Assembly: GCA_011800805.1 (NCBI GenBank)
Contig: MPNW01000402.1
Span: 34,282 to 56,268, forward strand
DNA from: Hirudo medicinalis
Lineage: Eukaryota; Annelida; Clitellata; Hirudinida; Hirudinidae
Length of the DNA: 21,987 bases
Direction of reading: 5' to 3'
The notes under the pieces were generated by a model. The model had not been told where the DNA came from, did not search any database, and saw nothing but the letters and a program-made list of their open reading frames with translations. The translations under genes and the position numbers were made by a program. Shown here piece by piece: positions 1-12,101 of the stretch. Position 1 is the stretch's first letter, and every line of letters begins with the position of its first letter.

Positions 1-1441
1 GTTTTAAGTCCCTTTGAGATTTTTTTTTTTGAGTTCATTGATTCAAACAAACAAGCTGTTATATACAAAGCAAAGCATTAAAACAAATTCAAATAAACTC
101 AAAGGGCCAGCCTTAAGGAAGCGCACGCTTCCGCTATCAGACTGACCCAATAAATCATTATATACAATAAGCTTTTACAAAGAGTAATTTACAAAAACAT
201 AAACTATACAAGTCCACGCAATAAATATTGTTTGTAAGACTTTTTAAATAATAAATAAAGCAAATTAAAAGGACATGTATGTAATTGAATTAGATCTTTA
301 ACAGATGAAGGTATAGAGGAGTGAAGTCTAGGGCCATAACATTGAATCGAGAATAATTTTAGAGTGGAAGCATGTTGGAGGTTTTCAAATATTTGTATTA
401 TTAACAATTATTAAATAATATTATTAACACCTATTAAATAATATTATTAACAATTATTAAATAATATTATTAACACCCAGTAACAACTACAACCTTTTCA
501 ACAAGAACAAATGTTTGCTGCAGCCTTAAAAAAAAAAAAAGTCAGAGTTTTAGGCTCGGGTGATGCTGACGGACTCTGGTTGGTGATGGAAACATAGAAA
601 CATAGAACTCCATCATTCCATTACAATGACACACCTCAAGGCAAAGAATCAGCAAAGAAAAAGTTCTTATGCGAACATGTTTATGCATGACCCTTGGGTC
701 AAATGTCAAAAGATCAAGTTGGGGATGGACCAATAAGAATTTAGTGGGAGAAGAATTTAAATTATAACCTTCATGACTTAAATATTTGATGATATTTTTG
801 AAATTAAAAAAAAAAGAATGACAGTTTATTTAGGTAATTAAATTATATTTTAAAACATTTTATGGAGTTAAAATTATTTATTATTAATTATTTCAAGTTA
901 AAATTAATTAACAATAAATTATGAAAAACATTTTAATGATTTATGGTTATTTTTTGGTTTTCTATCGAAATTTCTCCAGAAATCTCCCGCTAAATTATCG
1001 TCTGCAATAAATTCTTGATAAATAATTGACGACTTGAAAGCATCGCTTTGTCTTTTTTTTTCTTCATTTCCATTTTAACCGAATGAATCAATCCAGATTA
1101 TTAATTCAATTAAATGATTTATTAAATGTATTTAGTTGTTTATTTATTTTAATAAATAAATTTCAAGCCTCACGATGGTAATATTCATTTTTAAATTCTT
1201 TATACAACATAAAAATATAAATTAATCGATCAGAAATCAAATGAAATTGATTTCAAAGAATGAACTCATTCGTACAGAGCACCTTCTCTCGCGAATGGAG
1301 CAGAACACGCCTCATTCAGATCGTTAAAGGGATTGAAGATGTCAAATTTGAAACCCTCGATTTAAAATTCCCAAATGGAAAAAAAATTAAATAGCCGGGT
1401 TGGCATTTTTTTACGACAGATCCATGGAAGACGCAACCAAC
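1..1441. other. AT-rich intron or 3' flank, no coding sequence seen
   Basis: I searched the minus strand for the rest of NBD2 (LSGGQ, Walker B, H-loop) and found none, so this is most likely a long final intron. It holds the 23-bp minisatellite at 397-477, a perfect 7-bp hairpin at 117-132 and mononucleotide runs. The open frames at 204-407 and 542-733 have no similarity I recognise. Confidence 0.6.
397..477. repeat. 23-bp minisatellite, 3.5 copies, alternating variants
   Basis: Units start at 397, 420, 443 and 466 (partial). The core is attattaac followed by either aatta or accta and ttaaataat. Copies 1 and 3 share one variant, copies 2 and 4 the other, which suggests a 46-bp higher-order duplication. 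Confidence 0.85.
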
Positions 1442-1648
1442 CTCGGGAAGCGAGGAAATGAAGTCGTGGATGTTGGCCGCCCTTGCAGCTGCTACCACCT
1501 CCTCCCTGCCGACAGACCTGGAGTTGTCCCCGTAGGCGATGTTCTCTTCCAGGCTGATCCCGAAGAGGATTGGTTCTTGAAGGACGATGCCGAGTTTTGA
1601 TCTCAACCATCTGAGGTTCAAATCTTTCACCTGGATGCCGTCGACTTT
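1442..1648 (-). CDS. ABCB1: ABCB exon: NBD2 Q-loop, last coding exon visible
   Basis: Sixty-nine codons: [20 protein letters not shown] then [20 protein letters not shown] (Q-loop Gln in VLQEP) and [12 protein letters not shown]. The order is typical of NBD2. Acceptor AATCCTCAG, donor GAG|GTTGGT, phase 0. The next exon (signature, Walker B, H-loop) is not found below 1442. Confidence 0.94.
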
Positions 1649-3973
1649 CTGAGGATTGTTAATTATGAATGAATGAATGAATGAATGAATTATTATTATT
1701 GTTAGTTGTGAGGGAGAGATTTTTACTTGTTAAATAAGAAATGAAAGAAAAACAAATATTTTAGGATAATTCTTAATTTGTCATCTATTCGTCCGAACAC
1801 CTGTCCACCATTCACCATATTTTATAATACATTTTAAAGATAATATTCCGCCACTGAATAATTAATTCCGATCTTTATCAGTAACTTATGAAAATGTGAA
1901 TATTTTTAAGATTTGTTTTTTTATTGAGCCGAACAATTAAATATGCACATATTAAATATCATTAGAAAAGTAAAATGCCTTTGGCTCAAGGGTCAGCCCT
2001 AAAGGACAGAATTACTGCTTAAATATTAAGATATGTTTAATAATATTAAGATATGTTTAATAATATTAAGATATGTTTAATAATATTAAGATATGTTTAA
2101 TAATATTAAGATATGTTTAATAATATTAAGATATATTTAATAATATTAAGATGTGTCATTAATAAATCTGCCATTAATAAATGCAGTAATATTCATTCAG
2201 TAGAGACCCTGTAAAACACGCAATGATGCAGTAATTCAGTGCCAAAAAGTCTCACGAACCCACAAATTTATGAGTCCATTTTCCACAAGAAGAACCCCGA
2301 CGAATAGTTTTTGGAAGAGTGAATAAAAAAATATAAATATATTTATAAATATATAAATATAAATACAATAGACAATATAAAAAAATTATGATTTTTGTTC
2401 CTTTTCAGAGGTCAATTAGTCTTTAAATTGAGAATTAAGTTCTAGAATTTTGACAAATTTGTCATATTCCATGTTTGGGAAGTTCATTTCATGTTTTTAT
2501 TTCACTGAACTTCTTTCATTTTAGTTAAAGTTAGCATTTGGAAAACTTCAAATTTATATTCAAATGTTTGCCTCGATGTGTGATGTTGTTTTTCATTAAT
2601 TTTGTATTTCAATTTATTTATTTATTTATTTTTGAAGTTCCTGCTTTTATCATTTTTATCATTTATGCAATTCAGAACCTTGCATAATGTCGTTTGCAAC
2701 AAAATCGTTTTTTGACGACTTCAAGGGCGCCAAAAACATGGCAAGTAGATTTTTTATAATCTCTGTTTATTGCGCCGTTCTTGGGTTAAATTTGTTTGTT
2801 GAATATTTTCATAATTTACAAAATCTGCATAATTTAATAATTATTATGTTTATGCTGTTTATCATTTTTATTACATAATAGTGTAGTAACACTCTCCATA
2901 TATTATATAATGATCCTTCATAAAAATTGATTATAAAATAGATTAGTTTAACAAACGGTCAGATTTTTAATTACGAAATCCAAGAAACGCATCCACGCAT
3001 CCACGAAACGTAAATATTTCAGAGAGTTTATTTTCCCTAAAACGATAATTAACACTTTATTTTACTTTATTTAAAAAATACTTTTCCAACAAAATACATT
3101 TCTTAGATTCAAATTTATTGACTACAAAAATACAGTCCGAAATAAGATTTGAACGCGAAACCCGAGGTCTCTAAATTTCCAATTTGCAGTTTACAACTCA
3201 CCACACTTCCAGTTGTTACGTCGTAAAACCTCTCAATTAGCTGCATCACCGTCGACTTTCCACTTCCGCTTGGACCAACTATGGCCACGCTTTGACCTTT
3301 CATGACCTTGAGGTCAAATGAGTTCAAGACTTTGGTCTCCGGTCTCGAGGGGTAGTTGAAGTGAACCCCCTTGAATTCAACTTCGCCGGTGCACGTTTCA
3401 GCACTCTGAGATGAAGTTTAATGTTTGTCTCTCATTTATATTTCAAATTATATTATTTATTTCAAAATGGTATTTTTATATTTCGAGCTTTTTCATAATT
3501 AATAATTATTTGATTAAATTCTTCAAAAAGAATTTTTTTTTCCAAATTTATTTATTTATTTTTATTTTTTTAAGGTTACAAGCACTTTAACAGTTTCACG
3601 AATCAAAATGCGAATCGAAATAAACCAACTAAATCAACGAAAGACTGAAGTGATAAATAGAAACGAACGTCCTAATGGAGAATTCCCGCTGATGGAATGC
3701 AATAATATTTATTTTTAATCTCCCAAAAACTCACAGGGATCACACCTCCATCGTCTGCTTTTATGGCGGGGACCCTGTTGAGCAGTTTGAGGAAGTTTTT
3801 GGCCGCCGTGTAGGATGACGTCAGTTCAGGGAGGTTTGAATTTGCTCTGCCAACTTCAGCTGCCATCACCAGAGCCACTATGAGGATTCTTGACAAAGTT
3901 GAATTTGCTTTTGAAATTATCATTTTTCTTATTTTTCGATTAACCATTTTATAATCTCGACTTTAATTTTGCT

Positions 3974-4016
<43 letters not shown>

Positions 4017-4764
4017 GTGGTTGTTATGATAATGACGATGATGATGATGATGATGATGCTGATGGGATCGCAAGGGGGTCACCAAAGACTTCAAAAACAA
4101 AGACGAAGAATTCTTTTCTATTTTTGAATTTCCTTTTACTGGTTTTTCTATTCTTATAATTTATAAAATATATTTATTTGCTTTAAAAAGGGATTACTAT
4201 GAAAACTAAGCAACCAATTAGCTTAAATTAATAAAAAATAATAAACAATGATTATTAACTATTCATTATTTTTTTATTAACAATAACAGGAAAGTACGCA
4301 ATGTAATCAATCAATTAATCAATCAATCAATCAATCAAACAATCAATCATTAATTCATTCAATAAATCATTGAACCAACCAATTAAACAATCAATCATTA
4401 ATTCATTCAATAAATCATTGAACCAACCAATCAATCAATCAATCAACAAACCACTCAATTAACCTGAAAACGACCTGGAACTCGATGATGCCATTGGACA
4501 CCAGGTACATCCCGAAACCAACGGACACAATTTCAATGGAACAGCCACAAAACCACACGAATGATTGACTCAAACCAATTATGTTGGCTCTCTTTCTTGC
4601 CTCTCTGAAATTTTATTTTTTGGTTCTGTTTTTATTTAGAATTTCACATAATAATTTCTAATAATAATAATAATAATAATAATTGATGTTGTGATGTTGT
4701 GACTGCCGCTTGTAATCCTAGTCTTACGAGTATTACATGTNGTTGTTGATAGTGATGATGATGG

Positions 4765-4847
<83 letters not shown>

Positions 4848-6272
4848 GTATGATGACGATAATGATGCTGGCACAATTGAAGGCTCAATTCCTCACTTCT
4901 TCATGGCGTCAAAGTTCGACGTGTAGATATCCAGGAAATACTGCTCCTTGGTGAGGGAGGCAATTGTTCGTATCTTGTCGATCGCCTCCGAAGCCACCTG
5001 TAATGTTTCATGAGATTGTATTGTATTGCATTGTATTCTCTTGTTTTGTGTTGTATTGCATTCTCTTGTAGTGTATGTTGTTGTGTTTCAATTGTTTGCA
5101 TTACCATGTTTTGCACTGCAATTTATTGCATAAATTTAATTTTTTTAAATTAAAAATCTCAAGTTGATAACTTGTCAACTTAGATTCAGAAATTGTTCTT
5201 CCGTTTTCAATTCCTGTTTCGTTTGTTAAATATTTATTACCACGAAGTTTCAGACGAAAGGTGTAACCACATAAAAAGGCAGGAAATTTAAAAAATTCAA
5301 TTATAAGAAAACAAGGAAACCAGCAGGGGATGGTTTGCCAGAGTTTTTTAGATATTCAGAAACCGAATTAAAATCTGGAACATCTGCCAACTCAACAACA
5401 ACAACAACAACAACAAATTCTATTACGACGTCAATTTCCGTATCTGTTCCAAAAATAACATTTACGTTATTACAACTTATTATGACAATTTACCGTACAT
5501 AATTAATTCATGATTTACTGATTTTGGAAAGCAACATGAAAATTAAAAATACATTCAAAAGTAAATTACGAAAACGCAAAATATATTTCTTTAATAATAA
5601 AATAACTACAAAATCTTTTCCAACTTTGCCACTGTCTTCAGTCCTGCTGTGACTTTTCCTCTCGTAAGTTGTGTTCATGTAGCCCTGAAGAAGTCCAGCT
5701 GTTATGGTCAGGGGCATGAGGGGCAGGACGGCAAGTCCAAGTTGCCAGGAGGAGAGAAGAGCAACCAATATCGAGCTGATGATGCTGGAAATGGCAGCCG
5801 ACAGGTAGACCAAGGTATTACCTGTTGCCTGAAAGGTTTGCATGACGTGAAGCTTTTGGACAGCCATCCGTGGATGCTTGAATCAAGCGAGTGTAAGTTA
5901 TGTTTCATAGTTGTGTGTTTTGCAGATTTGTGTGATTATCATGTAATTATTTGAATCATTAATAATTCGGAATGAAAATGTTTTGTTTAAAAATGAAATA
6001 AAACATTTATTTTTGGGAAATTATGACTGAGTTAAAAATTAATATTTTTAATATTTAATAATAATAATAACAATAATAATTATTATAATAATAATAACAA
6101 CAATAATAACAAAAAATAATTATACATAATATAATAAATACAACTTGCCAGCTTTATTTTTGAGGCTTCGTCAGCCAATCTGCTCGTCAGTGATCCTACC
6201 TGGTTTGAAGGCAGGTCGAACCAGCCCATCTCCTGTGACGATATTGGAGCAATTTTAAATTAATTTCATTGA

Positions 6273-6323
<51 letters not shown>

Positions 6324-6623
6324 GTTGTTATTGTTATTGCTATTAATGAAAATATTTTGCTTCACATTTCCTATTGAAAATGGTAATAACCTGATTCAGC
6401 ATGCATCCGAAAGATCTCGAGCGAACCGTTTTGGTCAACGACTCTCCGAAGTATTTAAGCATGAATATCTGGAAATAATAAAGATGAGTTAATTAAAATT
6501 AATTAAAATTTAATTAATTACTCAGTATTAAACAACAATTACTGCAAGTAATCACCATTAACAATGGCCACTCAAATGTAATAATTCAAAATGTCTGATG
6601 ACCATGAAGGAATCTTTCAATTT

Positions 6624-6670
<47 letters not shown>

Positions 6671-9600
6671 GTTGCTGTTGTTGTTATTATTATTGATTTT
6701 ATTAGTATTGTTATTGTTATTATTATTTGTATTGTGTATTTTGATGTAATAATACTCATTATCATAATCTATTCAACCGATAATCCACAGAGGAGGCAGG
6801 CAGTGCAACCGAGGCCAAAGATTCCAAGGGAACTTTTCCTCACCCCCGGCATGACATCTTGAACTTGAACTTGAACTATGACCTTTTGAGACGAGGTCGA
6901 ATGTATTTAATAAATTGTACGACTTAAATCATTCATTACCCAGATTAATTAAAACAATATTTTATAAAAGTTGCCTGCATTATTTAAAAAAATATTATTT
7001 AAGTTATCTTTGGTATTTAAATAAATATTAACATTATTCAAATATTTGTAAAAGTCCAGTTTCATAAAACATTTTCATTTTTTCCCGATATCGAATTCTT
7101 AAAAAGGAAAAAATTCAAAACAATTCTCCCCGAAATCCACTCATCTAACCCCAATGACGTAACCGAGTAGGAGGGAGAACACCGGCCAGGTGGCCCCCAA
7201 GAGGAAACCACCCAAGCAGCCTAGGAAGAAGAGGGGCCACTCCTCCCTGTTGACCGCAAATACTTTGAGGAGTGCGTGAGAACTTGGTGCACGTTTGCTG
7301 GAGGCTGATGTGTCGTCTGTGTCAGAGTCACTGTCGTCTGCTTTCTTAAAGGTAAACAATAATATTAGTTAGTTATTAATATTATTAATATGCAATCCAT
7401 ATTACTGAAATTGATTAAATTGAGTAAATTTAATATTTAATTTATATTTTATGGAAATATTAATCAAATTAAATCAAATAAGTATTTGTAAATTACTTAT
7501 TCACAGTTAATAAATAGACCAATTCACCAGTTTAAAAATATATCTTTGCCTCACTAGAATTAATAAATTGAAAGTCTTTCTAATAATTAAAAATTATTTA
7601 ATTAATATTAATTATTACTTAATAAGGTCAAATATCTACTCACATAACTGGCATCGAACTGACTGCTCGTGGCTGAATGTGACCGGATGTTCCGCTTAAA
7701 ACTCATATCTGATATTGTAAATAAAGTAATATAAATTAATTATGTAAAATAAACAATATTTTAGCAAATTATTCTCTTAAAATATTAGTAATATTAATAT
7801 TATTATTATTAATATTAATAAATATAAATTTAATGACAGTTTGCGTTCCTCCTTTCGGCGGGAATGACAAGAGTGTGCAACAACAATGTGTCATGTTCGA
7901 AACCCAGCCTGCTCCGTCCTTATTTAGGGCGCTACATAAATTGTAAGGCGATTAAAAATGGCTTTACATCCTATTCGGAATTTAGATACCAAGAATAAAA
8001 TATCACAAGATACATAAATTATTTATTGGATCAAATGAAATTCTAGATTACGTATTAAATCAACAGAAATTGAGCATAGTTTTTAAAAATCAAGAAATGC
8101 TAACGAAGTTGACCCTTGTCTTTCGATGACACCATCTGCGAAATGATTTGATTAAACGAATTAATCTGATTGATGTTTGTTTTCCCTTTTGTGGATTGAT
8201 TTATTTCATCACTTCATTTTGTTGATTTCAATTTTTTCTTTCTTTACCTTCCGTGATTCTAAGCTCGGTTGCGAGGGTCACGAAAATGTTTTATAAACAT
8301 CCTAATAATATTCCAAAGAATAATAATAATAATAATAATTTATCTAAGTAAATGAACAAATTATTTAATTACATTAAGTCTTCCATTCTCAATCTTGGAT
8401 TATTTTAATTGAAATATAAAAAAAAAAGATCACAGTTGACCATAAATTGAACAACCTTCCAACCAATCACTCAATCATCCGGAGGTCATCAGGTTCATTT
8501 ACCTGGGCGTGCACGAGTTTGTGGTAAATCCCTTCTCTCATCACCAGCTCCTGGTGGCTGCCAAACTCAGCAACCACCCCTCCGTCCACCACAAAAAGGA
8601 CATCGCAGTCCTTCACTGTGGACAACCTGTGTGCGATGATGATTGTAGTTCTCCCCTTGGATGCCTACAAGTGGACAATTTTGTTTTTCAACTTATTGGC
8701 AGAAATCATGAAGTTCAGATTCTTTAATAAATATTATTTGTTACTTCTTTTCTTATTTTCCTTGTTGTATATTTTGCGTTATGTCATTCAGAACAATAAA
8801 TATCAGTTTTCAAACATCTGAACGCCGATTACAATGTCGAATTAAATCAAACGAAATTAATTTCGTGTCTTAATTCCTTCATTAAGTTCCTCCAGCAAGA
8901 CAAAATAATCCTATAAAGGGCTCGAGAAAATTTAGTGACCATCCGAAAGGCACAAAGCCGCTTGGGGAGCAGCTGCGCGAAAACACCATTTCTTGAACAT
9001 CGATTCTTTTTTCCGTTGAATAAAACAAAAAAGGAAACAAAGAAAGACAACAATACAACAAAACATACAACAGCAACAAACAACTATAACAAAAACATTA
9101 CTCGAAAACCAAGAGAAAGACATCACATTAGAGCCACAAAAAAAAAACTCTAAGCCTCTCGAAAGACCCATAAGGCTATCAGGCTCCTGATGTATCTTCA
9201 GTTCTCTGTTTTATGGAGTACATTCTTAATTGCCTCCTTCCATTGACCTCAAAACCACAACTTAAACACAAAACCACAAAACCCGAACTCATTTTCTGCG
9301 AATAACTGGAATGACGTTAAGACGTGCATTGGAATGGTTTTGTTGTTTACGGTTGGAAATGATACTTCAGGGTGTTGATTTCGTTGGGGCCGTTGTGAAG
9401 ATAATATTTCACGTAAAATTAATTTTTAATTATTTTGAAAATAACGTAATTATTTGAAATAAATCCTGGAATATTTTGAATTATCTTCTGCTTGGTTTCA
9501 GCCTGACGAGAAATTGAAAATGAAACTGATTTTTCAAAATACTTGTTTCCAATATTAGTCACTGCTAATGATAAGTATGAAGTTTCTACGGGCTCACTCA

Positions 9601-9838
9601 TGCATAAAATTAATACATGCATGCATGCATGCATACAAAAACAAAGCTAAAATCATCAACAAACAGACAACAAGCTCTCAGTATGTTTGTTTATCCTTGA
9701 CGAACGACTTGCATCATGAAATACTCTCGCGAATAGCAGAACACGTTGATCATCCAATTGAGTGGCTATTACTGAATTGGATGGATGGATGGACACGTTC
9801 GCTCATATTATAAGTTAATTAACCCTCCAATTATCGTT

Positions 9839-9869
<31 letters not shown>

Positions 9870-9957
9870 CTGTTATTATTTTCATCATCATTATCATTAT
9901 TATTATTAATATTACTATTATTATTGTTATTGTTGTTATTGTTATTAGTATTATTAA

Positions 9958-10029
<72 letters not shown>

Positions 10030-10811
10030 TTAACCCTCCAATCAATCAAGACTTTCTCACTTTGTCTAAAGCAGCTTGAACAGTAGCCTCACTCTCATTG
10101 TCAAGGGCAGAGGTGCATTCGTCCAACAGGAGGATTTTTGGCCGGCGGACTAAGGCCCTTGCCAGAGAAATCCTCTGCTTCTCTCCCCTGCTCAGCTGAG
10201 TACTTTGCTCGTTGAGGAGTGTGTCGTATTTCTAAATTGGATGGATGGGTGGATAAGTTCGCTAGTATTATACGTTAATTAAGAATTGTGTTTTTTGTTT
10301 TCGTTTTTTAAATTAGTGGAAATTTTGAAAAATGAACTTATTGATTATTCAATAATTGAAATTTGAGTTTGTTATTTTCATCTATTCGCCGAAATATTTA
10401 GAAAAATTTATAACTCTGACTTCGAAGCTCTAAAATTATTATTAATAGTTCACAATTTAATTCGAAATAACAATTTATTTCTTGAGTTTTGTCTTTTTTT
10501 TCTAGTTTAGAGGAATTTTTACAAGACATCTTCATCATCATTAAAAGTTTAAAATTATTTGCTCTCAAATTATTTAATTTTGTACAAAATTTATAGTTAA
10601 GTGCTTCATAATTTTCAAGTTGTCTAACGTTGGGCAGTTTGCTGATGAAGTTGTGGGCGTCTGCTTCGATGGCGGCATATTGAATTTCCTCAAAAGTAGC
10701 ATCGGGCTTTCCAAACCTTATCGAAACAAGGAATTACATTTTAAGGGTTGGAAGGTTATTCATCAAAATTTCACAAATTACAAAATTAAAAAAAGTGGCA
10801 CATAACAAAAT

Positions 10812-10849
<38 letters not shown>

Positions 10850-11640
10850 TAGTAATAATAATAACAACAGTAATAATAATAATGATAATAACATAATTAT
10901 AAAAATATCTAATAAGAAATTTTTGAAGTTTTTTTTAACAATTTTAATGATTATTCTCCGAATGAAAACTAAAGACATTTCACCTGATGTTATCTTCAAT
11001 AGTTGCTGCAAACAAGACAGGGTCTTGTGACACAACCCCTATTTGACTCCTCAACCAACCCAAATTGAAGTCTTTCAGGTCAACTCCGTCCAATTTAACC
11101 TGACAAAAAATGGCTGACAAGATGGAAGTTTTGAAAAAAAAAACATCTTTTAGCTCAATTTCAGTGAACATTTTTCAAATTTGTGTTCAAAAACAACTCA
11201 ATTTTGTACTTTGCGACTTCTCAACTCTTTTTTTTTGAACAAATATTTTCAACCGGCGGAGAAGGAAAAAAACAACATATAAATAAAAAAAAAAAGAATA
11301 TAAAATTATCTTTAACAAATATTCTAAAAATATAATGATGCCTACGAAAACATAAAAAACATTGTAATAATTATAAATAACTTTAATGTGCAACGATAAA
11401 AACCATTTGATTAATAATTAATTATTTATTTTAATCAAAATAATTAATTTGTAAATCCAACCGATCCTCTGTCAGGATCGTAAAACCTCTGCAGAAGTTG
11501 GATTGTGGTGCTCTTCCCACACCCACTCGGTCCGACCAGAGCCACACTTTGGCCAGGATTTATGTCCAGGGACAAACCCGAAAGAACCTGAAATCAGTAT
11601 GTTAACTTTTATCTAAACTTTTTATTAAGAATGATAATAC

Positions 11641-11703
<63 letters not shown>

Positions 11704-12034
11704 TAACAATAATANNNNNNNNNNNNNNNNNNNNNNNNNNNNNNNNNNNNNNNNNNNNNNNNNNNNNNNNNNNNNNNNNNNNNNNNNNNNNNNNNNNNNN
11801 NNNNNNNNNNNNNNNNNNNNNNNNNNNNNNNNNNNNNNNNNNNNNNNNNNNNNNNNNNNNNNNNNNNNNNNNNNNNNNNNNNNNNNNNNNNNNNNNNNNN
11901 NNNNNNNNNNNNNNNNNNNNNNNNNNNNNNNNNNNNNNNNNNNNNNNNNNNNNNNNNNNNNNNNNNNNNNNNNNNNNNNNNNNNNNNCCTGAAATCAGTA
12001 TGTTAACTTTTATCTAAACTTTTTATTAAGAATG

Positions 12035-12101
<67 letters not shown>

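Noticed and set aside
1362..1610. Alternative frame over the NBD2 Q-loop exon
   Set aside because: The other minus-strand frame matches ABCB proteins throughout; this one is its shadow.
2021..2160. Tandem array as a possible CRISPR
   Set aside because: Repeats are directly adjacent with no unique spacers, and the host is a eukaryote.
4644..4874. Poly-His reading frame
   Set aside because: It is the GAT microsatellite read on the minus strand, inside an ABCB intron and crossing an N.
8870..9170. Overlapping frames on both strands near 8847-9171
   Set aside because: No splice sites in phase with the transporter and no recognisable protein; they lie in the large intron 8665-10060.
9785..10045. 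Poly-Ile and poly-Asn reading frames
   Set aside because: Both strands of the same ATT array; no coding signal.
11631..12017. Reading frame across the N run
   Set aside because: Made only of AAT repeats and unknown bases in the assembly gap.
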